NCBI GenBank assembly: GCA_947624925.1
Contig: CANQMG010000010.1
Location: 1-23,869 of the forward strand
Direction of reading: 5' to 3'
DNA: 23,869 nt
Source of the DNA: an uncultured Clostridia bacterium
Lineage (GTDB): Bacteria; Bacillota; Clostridia; TANB77; CAG-508
The notes under the pieces are model-generated. The model was given only the letters and a program-made list of their open reading frames with translations. It was not told the DNA's origin and searched no databases. The stretch's first letter is position 1. Each line of letters starts with the position of its first letter. Of this stretch, positions 6,520 to 14,869 are shown piece after piece. A program made the translations under genes and the position numbers.

Positions 6520-8728
6520 ATGAATTTTGTTAAAAAGAATAAAATTATATTTTTTGCCTTTTTATTTTTGTTTTTTATTATTAATAAAGAAATATATGCA
6601 AAAAGTTATAAAATTGATGATATGCAAATTGATGCAGTAGTAGATGAAAACGGAGATTTGCAAATAAATCAAAAAATAGAATATAATTTTAATGGAATTT
6701 ATAATGGAATATATATAGATATCCCATATTATTTAGATTCAACAAAATATGATAAAAAAAGAAAACAAACTTCTGAATTAAAAGATAGCTTATATAATGG
6801 TGATGATGTACTTATAAAAAATGTTTCAGTAAATAACAAACAATATATACCAAAAAATAATGCAGAAAATGGTGATGTGGGGGTATATACACAAGAAAAA
6901 CAAAATGAAAATTTAAGAGTTAAAGTATATTCTCCAAGTAGCTATGAAACTAAAATATTTAATGTATCATATATAATAAAAAATGTAGCAGTAAGTCATA
7001 CAGATGTTGCAGAAATATATTATAATTTTATAGGTGGAGGATGGGATACTTCCATTCAAAATCTTAATATAAATATATTATTACCTAAAAATGAAGGTAA
7101 AGTTTATGCTTTTGCTCATGGTCCATATAATGGTAAAGTAGATATTATAAGTAATAATAGAATAAATCTTAATGTACAAGATATAAAAAAAGGAAAGTTT
7201 GTTGCAGGAAGAGTAGTTTTTAGCAAAAATAATGTTCCAAATTGTAAAAAAACAACAGATATAAATGCATTAGATATTATAATGTCAGATGAAAAAGATA
7301 TTTATGATAATATTGCAAATAAAAATAAATTTACGATAAAAGTTGGTATATTTGCATGTGTACTCTTAGTTTATTGGTTAATTTTAGTTTTATTTTTTGA
7401 AAAAGAAAAAAAAGGAGATTATGAGATAAATGAAGAAGAGTTATTTAGTAAATATAATCCACTAATAGCAGGATGTATACAAGGAAGTAGAGGGGTATTA
7501 TCAAGAGATATAATTGCTGTAATATTAAATTTAGTAGATAAAAAGATTTTATCTTTAGAATTACAACCTAATGCAAATGGCAAGGATAATTATAAATACA
7601 TATTAAAAAGAAAACCGAAGGACAATTTATTAGGATTAGATAATGTAGAAAAATATGTATATAGTTGGATATTTGAGGAATCATTTGGAGAATATGAAAT
7701 TAACCTTGCAGATAGATTAGATCAAATAGGTAAAGAAGAAGTCGCAAGAACTAAATTTGCAACTTTAAATAAAGTTGCAAAACAAGAGTTAAATGAAATA
7801 GGTGCTAATAAAAATAAAGTTCCTAAACTTTTAAGAATATTTAATGTAGGATTATTAATTTTTAGCATATTTGTTATATTAATACATTTTATGTTTAACG
7901 GTTTAAGTATATATGACTTTAAAATTTCAATGAATGTCTTATATAGTATTTTTTTAATAATATTATCCTTTTTTCCATTGGTTATTACAATTTTTGTACA
8001 TATAATTAAACAAATAATTTCTACGAGAAGATGGATAAGCAAGAAAATACAAAAAATAAATGGACAAAAAATAGTAACAACTAGTATTTCAATAATATTA
8101 CTATTTTTAATAATCATAACAATAAGTTTTGTTTTTTTAGATAATACATTTATAATTGCAGATGAATTCTTATTATGTGTTTGTATTTTAATTGTTCTAA
8201 CTGATAATTTAATGCAAAAAAATGATGAGATTATTGTAAAAGATTATAATGGTCTAAATGGACTAAAATACAAAATAGAAGAATATTCACTAATGGAAGA
8301 CAGAGATATAGAGCAAATAAAATTATGGGATAAATATATTGTGTATGCTATTTCATTTGGAGTTGCAAGTAAAATTTTAAATAGAATTGATTTTATGCAT
8401 TTAGATGATGATTTAGAAAGATTATTAGGATGTGAATATTTATTAAATAATATATATAATGATTATTACGTATTTGATAAGGATATTGGATTGGATTCTA
8501 AAATAATTAATGCTTATAAAGCACACGAACAACGTGTTAGAGATAGAAATAATAGGCTGTTTTATAATTCAATATCTGGAGGCCCTTCCATCGATTATTT
8601 TGACGATAAGGATTCTTCTAGTAATCATAGAAATTCATCATTTAGTGGAGGAAATGGTGGAGATTTTACCGGAGGAGGAGGTTTCTCTGGAGGAGGCGGA
8701 AGTGGCCGGAGGAGGTGGAGCCTTCTAA
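6520..8728 (+). CDS. DUF2207 membrane protein with glycine-rich tail, frame broken near the 3' end
   Basis: A signal peptide (about residues 1-27, ending IYAKS) is followed by an extracellular beta-rich DUF2207 domain (IYNGIYIDIPY; FNVSYIIKNVAVSHTDVAEI; FIGGGWDTSIQNLNI). Next come a membrane helix near residue 280, a cytoplasmic region, a cluster of further membrane helices (about 440-560) and a Gly/Ser-rich tail. The family is widespread in Gram-positive bacteria; its function is unknown. Members usually end in a poly-glycine run closing with GAF. Here the current frame reads SGRRRWSLLKCIM to 8742. Deleting one C of the CC at 8706-8707 gives SGGGGGAF with a stop at 8726-8728, the expected ending, at 735 residues. 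The start is supported by GGTGAT. uvrC begins 33 bases downstream and may share the transcript. Confidence 0.85.
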
Positions 8729-8761
8729 AATGTATAATGTAATTAATAATATGGTGGTAAA

Positions 8762-10546
8762 ATGTTTGATATAGAAACAGAATTAAAAAAATTACCCCAA
8801 AAACCAGGTGTATATATAATGAGAGATAAGGATGATAATATTATATATGTTGGTAAAGCGGTAATTTTAAAAAACAGAGTAAGACAATATTTTAGAAAAA
8901 ATAATAAAACATCGAGAATAGAAAAGATGGTTTCATTGATAGACCATTTTGAATATATAGTTACAGATAACGAGGCTGAGGCTTTGATATTAGAGTGTAA
9001 TCTAATAAAAAAGAATAGGCCTAAGTTTAATGTGCTTTTAAAAGATGACAAAACATATCCATACATAAAAATAGATATAAAATCTGAATATCCTAATGTT
9101 TATATGACTAGAAAAATACTAAATGATGGTGCAAAATATTTTGGACCATATGCTAATTCTGGTAGTGCAAAAGAGATGGTAGATTTTATAAAAAAGAAGT
9201 TTAAAATTAGGCAGTGTAAAAATTTTAAATCTACTAAAAGAGTTTGTTTAAATTATCACATTGGTAGGTGTTTAGGACCTTGTGTTAATAAAGTTTCAAA
9301 AGAGCAATATATGATACAAATAAACCAAATAATAAGTTTATTAGAAGGAAAAACAGATAATCTTATAAAAGAATTAAAAAAAGAAATAGAAGAAGCATCA
9401 ACAAAACAAGAATTTGAAAAAGCAGCATATTTAAGAGATAAAATGCTTGCTATTGATGCTATATCTCAAAAACAAAAAGTGTCTAATATAGGAGAAAATG
9501 ATATAGATGTTATTGGAATTGCAAGAAATGAATTTTATGTATGTGTTGAGGTTTTCTTTGTAAGACAAAGCAAAATGATAGGAAGAGAGCATTTTTTCTT
9601 TGATGATTTAAAAGATATGAGCAATAAAGATATTTTATCTGATTTCATAAAACAATTTTATATAGAAAATGAAAACATACCTTCTAAAATAATGTTGGGA
9701 GAAGAAATTGAAGATAAAGAGATATTGGAGAAAATATTTAGTGATAAATCTGGTAGAAAGGTAGAACTAAGACATCCTAAAAAAGGTGAAAAATTAAAAT
9801 TTGTTGAGATGGCAGAAAGAAATGCTAAGATAACACTAGATAACAAAGTAAAAGATAAATTTAATGTATTAAATGAATTAAAGAATATATTAAACTTAGA
9901 TAAAATTCCAAGAAAAATAGAATGCTATGATATATCTAATATATCAGGAACTTTTATGGTTGCTGGAATGTGCACACTTCAAGATGGAGTTATTAATAAA
10001 AAGTTATCAAGAAGATTTAAAATAAAAACAGTAATAGGTCAAGATGATCCTAAATGTATGAATGAGGTTATTTCTAGAAGACTTAAACATTCTATTGATT
10101 CAGATAAAAGTGGATTTGGAAGGCTTCCAGATGTTATATTTGTAGATGGTGGAATTACACAAATAAAGGCAGCACAGGAAGCGGTAAAATCATATAATTT
10201 AGATATTCCAATTTATGGAATGGTAAAAAATGATAAACACACAACCAGAGCGCTAATTAATGATGAAAGAAAAGAAATTAATTTATCTGAAGAATTGAAA
10301 AATTTGATAACTAATTTTCAAGATACAGTTCATGATACTGCAATTGAATACCATAGGAAGTTAAGAGATAAGCAAATTACAAAATCTGAGTTAGATGATA
10401 TAAAAGGAATAGGAGAAAAAAAGAAAAAAGAATTGCTTATTAAATTTGGAAGTGTACAAAAAATAAAAGAGGCAAAAATTGAAGATTTAATGCAAATAAA
10501 GGGAATAACAGAAGAAATAGCAAAAAGAATAAAAGGTGAAAGCTAA
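8762..10546 (+). CDS. uvrC: Excinuclease ABC subunit C
   Basis: UvrC makes both incisions in nucleotide excision repair together with UvrA and UvrB. The 594 residues are the normal length. In order: the GIY-YIG nuclease domain for the 3' cut (KPGVYIMRDKDDNIIYVGKA, about 14-33), the cysteine motif CLNYHIGRCLGPC consistent with the reported UvrC iron-sulfur site, the UVR motif that binds UvrB (EFEKAAYLRDKM), the RNase H-like domain for the 5' cut (ECYDISNISGT, PDVIFVDGGITQIKAA), and paired helix-hairpin-helix motifs at the C-terminus (IKGIGEKKKKELLIKFGS, MQIKGITEEIAKRI). ATG 8762 is preceded by GGTGG. No SOS box is evident, and it is probably read through from the DUF2207 gene promoter. Confidence 0.98.
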   Translation: MFDIETELKKLPQKPGVYIMRDKDDNIIYVGKAVILKNRVRQYFRKNNKTSRIEKMVSLIDHFEYIVTDNEAEALILECNLIKKNRPKFNVLLKDDKTYPYIKIDIKSEYPNVYMTRKILNDGAKYFGPYANSGSAKEMVDFIKKKFKIRQCKNFKSTKRVCLNYHIGRCLGPCVNKVSKEQYMIQINQIISLLEGKTDNLIKELKKEIEEASTKQEFEKAAYLRDKMLAIDAISQKQKVSNIGENDIDVIGIARNEFYVCVEVFFVRQSKMIGREHFFFDDLKDMSNKDILSDFIKQFYIENENIPSKIMLGEEIEDKEILEKIFSDKSGRKVELRHPKKGEKLKFVEMAERNAKITLDNKVKDKFNVLNELKNILNLDKIPRKIECYDISNISGTFMVAGMCTLQDGVINKKLSRRFKIKTVIGQDDPKCMNEVISRRLKHSIDSDKSGFGRLPDVIFVDGGITQIKAAQEAVKSYNLDIPIYGMVKNDKHTTRALINDERKEINLSEELKNLITNFQDTVHDTAIEYHRKLRDKQITKSELDDIKGIGEKKKKELLIKFGSVQKIKEAKIEDLMQIKGITEEIAKRIKGES

Positions 10547-10640
10547 AAATGTACAATAATGTCATACGATTTTAAGAATAAATTGTAATATTACATAATA
10601 TTTATATTAATATAATAAATATAAATGGAGGTAATATTAT

Positions 10641-10844
10641 ATGACAAAAGATAACATTTGCGTTCTTAAAACAAGAGGATATATAAATGTATTAGAGGCT
10701 AATAGGACAAGATATAGCAAATTAATTAATTTTATAAAGATAAATAAATTTCCCTTAATTTTTATTGGTATAATGTCATTATTAGTTTTTACTGATATAC
10801 TTCTAATTAATAAATTCTTTAATTTATTAGTTAATCTAGGTTGA
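10641..10844 (+). CDS. Small single-pass membrane protein of unknown function
   Basis: The protein has 67 residues with GGAGG ten bases before ATG 10641. The N-terminal 35 residues are polar and basic (KTRGYINVLEANRTRYSKLI), followed by one hydrophobic segment (about 38-60, FPLIFIGIMSLLVFTDILLI). The positive N-terminal part suggests an inside-facing N-terminus. I do not recognise a family, but the ribosome binding site, codon use and clean frame argue for a real gene. It sits alone between uvrC and the methyltransferase. The methyltransferase promoter overlaps its stop codon, so the two are probably regulated separately. Confidence 0.65.
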   Translation: MTKDNICVLKTRGYINVLEANRTRYSKLINFIKINKFPLIFIGIMSLLVFTDILLINKFFNLLVNLG

Positions 10845-10869
10845 TTTAAACCTTTTTCTTTGCTATAAT
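10841..10869 (+). promoter_or_regulatory. Promoter of the methyltransferase-rluA unit
   Basis: TTGATT (10841-10846) and TATAAT (10864-10869) are 17 bases apart, with a TG one base before the -10 element (extended -10). The -35 overlaps the stop codon of the small membrane protein gene. Confidence 0.7.
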
Positions 10870-10887
10870 CTTATATAGATACAATTT

Positions 10888-10916
10888 ATCTGGGCCAATA
10901 TAAACCGGTCCAGATT
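10888..10916 (+). promoter_or_regulatory. Hairpin in the methyltransferase leader
   Basis: ATCTGGGCC (10888-10896) pairs with GGTCCAGAT (10907-10915), including one G-U pair, around a loop AATATAAACC. It begins roughly 19 bases after the promoter -10 element and ends just before the ribosome binding site region (GGAGG at 10932-10936). There is no T-tract, so it is not an obvious terminator. An operator or a structured leader are both possible. Confidence 0.45.
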
Positions 10917-10941
10917 AATGTTTATGTGTATGGAGGTCAAA

Positions 10942-11817
10942 ATGGAAATAGCAAAGGATTGGATAGATTACAAAATAATAGATATGGCAAATGGGGAAAA
11001 ACTTGAAAAATGGGGTAATGTATTTTTAGTAAGGCCAGATCCACAAATTATATGGAAAGAAAAAATTTTTCCTAATAAATGGAAAAATATAAATGCTATA
11101 TATAATAGAAGTAAAACAGGTGGAGGAAGTTGGGAATATAAAAATAAATTACCTGAATCTTGGAATATAAAATATAAAAAATTAACATTTAATATAAAAC
11201 CTATGGGATTTAAACATACAGGACTATTTCCAGAACAGGCAGTTAACTGGGATTGGATGATAGATAAAATAAAAGAAGAAAAAAGACAAATAAAAGTATT
11301 AAATTTATTTGCATATACTGGTGGAGCTACGGTTGCATGCCTATCAGCAGGTGCAAGTGTATGCCACGTAGACAGTTCAAAAGGAATGGTTGCGTGGGCA
11401 AAAGAAAATGTAAAATCTTCAAATCTAGAAAATAAACCGGTTAGATATATTGTTGATGATGTTGTAAAATTTGTAAATAGAGAAATAAGAAGAGGTAATA
11501 AATATGATGCTATAATTATGGATCCACCATCTTATGGTAGAGGAACAAATGGAGAAGTATGGCAATTTGAAGAAAATATCTATGGGTTAGTAGAGATATG
11601 TACAAAAGTTTTATCAGATGATCCATTATTTTTCTTAATAAATTCTTATACAACTGGAATTTCCTCTAAAGTTTTAGAAAATATCCTAAGAATTAATTTA
11701 AATAAAATGAAAAGTGGAATGTTTACATCTGGAGAAATTGGACTACCTATGCAAGATACAAATTTAGTATTACCTTGTGGAATTTATGGCAGATGGGAGA
11801 AGAAATGGATAAATTAA
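10942..11817 (+). CDS. Class I SAM-dependent methyltransferase, RlmI/RlmK-like
   Basis: The start is placed at ATG 10942 because TGGAGGTCAAA lies directly before it; a longer in-frame start at 10918 has no binding site. This gives 291 residues. The N-terminal part is beta-rich (WGNVFLVRPDPQIIWK). The Rossmann methyltransferase domain has motif I VLNLFAYTGGATVACLSAGA, an acidic turn HVDSSKGMVAWAKEN, and the catalytic-type motif IIMDPPSYGRG. The segment KHTGLFPEQAVNWDWM is typical of the PF10672 group that includes 23S rRNA m5C1962 methyltransferase RlmI. An rRNA base is the likely substrate, but the exact site cannot be read from sequence. It overlaps the next gene, an RluA-type pseudouridine synthase, by 13 bases, so the two RNA-modifying enzymes are translationally linked. 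Confidence 0.85.
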   Translation: MEIAKDWIDYKIIDMANGEKLEKWGNVFLVRPDPQIIWKEKIFPNKWKNINAIYNRSKTGGGSWEYKNKLPESWNIKYKKLTFNIKPMGFKHTGLFPEQAVNWDWMIDKIKEEKRQIKVLNLFAYTGGATVACLSAGASVCHVDSSKGMVAWAKENVKSSNLENKPVRYIVDDVVKFVNREIRRGNKYDAIIMDPPSYGRGTNGEVWQFEENIYGLVEICTKVLSDDPLFFLINSYTTGISSKVLENILRINLNKMKSGMFTSGEIGLPMQDTNLVLPCGIYGRWEKKWIN

Positions 11818-12480
11818 AAATATTTTATGAAGATAATCATATAATAGTAGTACAAAAACCACCTAATATACCATCACAAGCAGATAAAACAGATGATATT
11901 GATATGCTTACAATTATAAAACAATATATAAAGGAAAAATATAACAAACCATCTAATGTTTATTTAGGTTTAGTACATAGGCTAGATAGACCAGTAGGCC
12001 GGTGTTATGGTATTTGCAAAAACCTCTAAGGCGGCATCAAGGTTAAGTGAGCAGGTAAGATTAAAAGAGTTTAAAAAAGAGTATTTAGCAATTGTAGATG
12101 GATATATTGAAAATAATAAGGGTGTATTAGAAGATTATTTATTAAAAAATGAAAAATTAAATATTAGTAAAGTAGTAACAAAAGAAACTAAAAATGCTAA
12201 ATATGCCAAATTAGAGTATGAAGTTATTAAATATAATAAAGAAACAAATTTAAGTTTATTAAAAATTATGTTACATACAGGAAGACATCATCAAATTAGA
12301 GTTCAACTTGCAAATTTTGGACATAGCATATGTGGAGACCAAAAGTATGGTACCAGAGGAAGAGGAAAACAGATTTCATTATGGGCATATAAATTAACAA
12401 TAAAACATCCAATTACTAAGGAAGAGATGACATTTACAAGCATACCAGATAAAGTTGGACCATGGTCCATACTAAAATAA
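11805..12480 (+). CDS. RluA-family pseudouridine synthase, frame broken by one extra base
   Basis: The start at ATG 11805 (MDKLKIFYEDNHIIVVQKPP) lies inside the end of the methyltransferase gene behind GGGAGAAGAA. The catalytic motif HRLDRPVG, with the Asp of HRLD that attacks the uridine, is present. The frame then shifts at 11999-12000: the literal reading gives GRCYGICKNL and a stop, whereas dropping one C gives GGVMVFAKTSKAASRLSEQ, the expected continuation. The downstream part (EYLAIVDG, LHTGRHHQIRVQLANFGHSI, GDQKYG) is fully conserved. Restored length is 224 residues, normal for this family. The RNA target (23S rRNA or tRNA) cannot be assigned. A hairpin terminator follows immediately. 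Confidence 0.9.
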
Positions 12481-12497
12481 ATTATGTAAATTTTATG

Positions 12498-12538
12498 AAA
12501 AGCCAAAAATCATTTATGAAAATGATTTTTGGCTTTTT
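12498..12538 (+). terminator. Terminator after the rluA-type gene
   Basis: AAAAGCCAAAAATCATTT (12498-12515) pairs with the AAATGATTTTTGGC...TTTT arm ending at about 12538. The A and T runs on the two sides make it usable in both directions. It separates the RNA-modification unit from agrB. Confidence 0.9.
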
Positions 12539-12628
12539 CATAAACGAAAAACGCCATTTCGTAAAACTTTTTAAAAAAACAAAAAATAATAGAATAAAAT
12601 TACCTTAGAAAATAAATAGAGGTAATTT

Positions 12629-13249
12629 ATGGTAGATAAAATATGTGATTTTATAACAAACAAAATAAGAAAAGAAATGCCAGAAGTAGATGATGAAAGA
12701 GCAGAAGTAATAAACTATGGTGTTCATCTATTATTTGGAGAAATGCCTAAGATTTTTATATTCATTCTAGTTTCAATTCTACTAGGAGTTTTGAAAGAAT
12801 TTTTTTTAACATTATTAATAATTATGCCATACAGAGCTGTATCAGGAGGAGTTCATTTAAAAACACATATTGGTTGTATATTAGCAACAAGTATATTTTA
12901 TTGTGGAACAGCCTATTTAAGCACTATAGTAGAATTTAATCCAATATATTTAAAATATATAGCTATTCTTCTAGTATGGATATTTGGAATGATAATGATT
13001 AGTTTATATGCACCAGCAGATACAGAAAATGTTCCAATACTAAGAAAAAAAGATAGAAAAATAAAAAAGATTTTATCTTACATAATATTAACAATAGAAA
13101 TAATTATTGCATTATTCATAAATAGCAATTTAGTATCTAATATTATAATATTTGGTACACTTGCACAAAGTATTATGATTTCAAGATTTGCTTATAAAAT
13201 AACAAATAATAAATATGGATATGAAGAATATCTAAAAGGAAATATATAA
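12629..13249 (+). CDS. agrB: AgrB-type autoinducer peptide-processing membrane protease
   Basis: AgrB is the membrane cysteine endopeptidase that cuts the AgrD precursor and forms the thiolactone/lactone ring of the autoinducer. The 206 residues have the expected soluble N-terminus, the conserved block MPYRAVSGGVHLKTHIGC, and several membrane helices. Catalytic His76 (GGVH) and Cys83 (IGC) are seven residues apart, as are His77 and Cys84 in Staphylococcus aureus AgrB. The start at 12629 is preceded by AGAGGTAATTT. An agrD gene follows 80 bases downstream, and agrC/agrA lie in the opposite orientation beyond it. Upstream is the strong terminator of the rluA-type gene, so agrB must have its own promoter, which I could not identify clearly. 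Confidence 0.93.
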   Translation: MVDKICDFITNKIRKEMPEVDDERAEVINYGVHLLFGEMPKIFIFILVSILLGVLKEFFLTLLIIMPYRAVSGGVHLKTHIGCILATSIFYCGTAYLSTIVEFNPIYLKYIAILLVWIFGMIMISLYAPADTENVPILRKKDRKIKKILSYIILTIEIIIALFINSNLVSNIIIFGTLAQSIMISRFAYKITNNKYGYEEYLKGNI

Positions 13250-13265
13250 AATATTTGACTATTAA

Positions 13266-13294
13266 AAAGTATTGTCCGGAAAATACTTTATAAT
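13266..13294 (+). promoter_or_regulatory. Palindromic operator and -10 element upstream of agrD
   Basis: AAAGTATT (13266-13273) and AATACTTT (13282-13289) are perfect inverted arms around GTCCGGAA. TCCGGA in the centre is itself palindromic, so only one of the twelve base pairs of the 24-bp site is off. A consensus TATAAT (13289-13294) follows directly, and no recognisable -35 hexamer lies 17 bases before it. A -10 without a -35, preceded by a dyad, is the layout of an activator-dependent promoter. The AgrA-like regulator encoded at 14823-15560 is the obvious candidate, although LytTR regulators usually bind direct repeats. Confidence 0.5.
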
Positions 13295-13329
13295 ACATAT
13301 TAAATTAATAAAGAAAGGGGCTATGATTT

Positions 13330-13449
13330 ATGATAAAATTTATAGCTAAATTAGCAGAAAAATATGCTAAATCTACAAATACAGCTAGTATGTTATGGTC
13401 ATGGTTACATCAACCAAAAATGCCAGCATCTTTAATAAAAAAAGACTAA
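13330..13449 (+). CDS. agrD: AgrD-like autoinducer peptide precursor without cysteine
   Basis: A 39-residue peptide starts at ATG 13330, nine bases after AAAGGGG. It has the three parts of an AgrD precursor: an amphipathic, lysine-rich N-terminal helix (MIKFIAKLAEKYAKS), a hydrophobic core (TASMLWSWL), and a conserved-type C-terminal tail (HQPKMPASLIKKD). The QPKMP...SL tail is what I remember from clostridial AgrD peptides. There is no cysteine anywhere, so the usual thiolactone cannot form; Ser20 or Ser24 (or a Thr) would have to close the ring. Serine lactones are known in Staphylococcus intermedius-group AIPs. It is followed by a strong terminator. The small size and position between agrB and that terminator support the call. 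Confidence 0.85.
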   Translation: MIKFIAKLAEKYAKSTNTASMLWSWLHQPKMPASLIKKD

Positions 13450-13459
13450 TAAAATAATA

Positions 13460-13492
13460 AAAAACCAAACTGTAATTTCAGTTTGGTTTTTG
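13460..13492. terminator. Bidirectional terminator between agrD and agrC
   Basis: AAAAACCAAACTG (13460-13472) and CAGTTTGGTTTTT (13479-13491) form a perfect 13-bp stem around TAATTT. With A-rich and T-rich ends it can stop transcription from both the agrBD and the agrAC side. Confidence 0.92.
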
Positions 13493-13522
13493 CTATATAT
13501 TAAATTATTTTTTTAAAATTAA

Positions 13523-14869
13523 TTACAAATATATTTCTAATTGTTGTTTAAAGAATTTATCATTTTTAGTTGTGTATAAATTTAAATTATTATTTTTATG
13601 TAAAATTTGCCTTACTTCCCATAATCCAAGTCCAGAATTATTTTCTTTTGTAGAATAATTTTTCTCAAATATTTTATCTATGTTTATATCTTTATTTGTA
13701 TATGTATTTTCAATTATTAATAATTGTCTTGGAGAAGAAATATCTTTTCTAATTTCAACATTAATAATTTTTTCATCACATTCACGTGCAGCCTCTATTG
13801 CATTATCCATAAGTATTCCAAGAATTCTAGTAAATTCATAAATTTTCATATTTAATATATTAAGATTTAAGAAAACATCTAAATTAATTTTTATTCCAAG
13901 TTCATCTGCTTTGTGGTATTTAGCAGCAAGCAATGAATAAATTGCTGGATTATTAATTACATCTGGGCTTAATGTAGATAAATTATTTACTCTATTTAAA
14001 TCTACTTGAATTTGTGAATAATATTTTTTAAGTCCTTCAATATCACCAGTATGTGCATATCCACCAATTGTTGTCATTATATTTCCAAAATCATGTCTAA
14101 ATCCTCTTAATTCGTCGTGTAATAATTTTAATGTTTTATTATGTTCCTTTTCTTTTTCTAAATCTGTAGTGGTTAATGCTAATTGTGTTGTATTTGCTAA
14201 ACTATACATACTTATAAAAAAGTATATAATTATACTTAATAATCCAACTATAGTTATAAAGAATGGTTGATTTTCTGCATAAAAACTGACTAGATAAAGT
14301 TGAGATACAATAGCAATTACACCGAAGATAGAGTTAATAATTAAAATAATTTTATTTTTCTTATGCATAGAATCTAATAATTTAATATTGAAATGATATT
14401 TTTTAGATAATGTATAACATATAAAGATTGATAAATAATCTAAACATGACATTACAAATCTGTATATAGGAATATTCTCTATTTCGTAAGAACTAATATG
14501 TAAAATAATATTAAAGAAATTAACCCATATAGTTTGAGATATTAAAACTACAATAATTGGTATTATTTCAATTAATATACTTTTTAATAAATTTGTCTTA
14601 AATACTAATAAAGCAAATAAAGGTGTAACAATTAAATTAATAATTACTCTTATATTTGGAGAAAGAAAAGTATTACTTAGTATAGAAATAATTGGAATAA
14701 CTAAAATGTATAAAATGGTCTTTTTACGACTAATATTTATATTTAAAAATTCCTTAGATAATAAAATAGATAAAGTAGCTTCTACAAAAATAAGTGGCAT
14801 TAATATAATATATATAGATTCCTCATTCGGTGTTGATATCGCCGTCCAAATTGTTTGTAATATTTCCAT
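13523..14869 (-). CDS. agrC: AgrC-like sensor histidine kinase
   Basis: This 448-residue membrane sensor is the likely receptor for the processed AgrD peptide. Residues 1-225 form six or seven hydrophobic segments, the polytopic sensor of the AgrC/HPK10 class. Then come a short coiled coil (about 230-255), the phosphoacceptor motif LRGFRHDFGN with His259, the N-box LGILMDNAIEAA, and the G-box NNSGLGLWEV of a GHKL ATPase domain. The start at 14869 is preceded by GGAGG nine bases upstream and lies 47 bases inside the 3' end of the agrA-like gene, so translation is probably coupled. The regulator-before-kinase order is the reverse of staphylococcal agrBDCA. It is transcribed towards agrBD. Confidence 0.92.
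   Translation of the reverse strand: MEILQTIWTAISTPNEESIYIILMPLIFVEATLSILLSKEFLNINISRKKTILYILVIPIISILSNTFLSPNIRVIINLIVTPLFALLVFKTNLLKSILIEIIPIIVVLISQTIWVNFFNIILHISSYEIENIPIYRFVMSCLDYLSIFICYTLSKKYHFNIKLLDSMHKKNKIILIINSIFGVIAIVSQLYLVSFYAENQPFFITIVGLLSIIIYFFISMYSLANTTQLALTTTDLEKEKEHNKTLKLLHDELRGFRHDFGNIMTTIGGYAHTGDIEGLKKYYSQIQVDLNRVNNLSTLSPDVINNPAIYSLLAAKYHKADELGIKINLDVFLNLNILNMKIYEFTRILGILMDNAIEAARECDEKIINVEIRKDISSPRQLLIIENTYTNKDINIDKIFEKNYSTKENNSGLGLWEVRQILHKNNNLNLYTTKNDKFFKQQLEIYL

Noticed and set aside
8510..8728. 72-codon frame ending in GGGGAF on the plus strand
   Set aside because: Only its last residues are real: it is the restored frame of the DUF2207 gene after the extra C at 8706-8707, not a separate gene.
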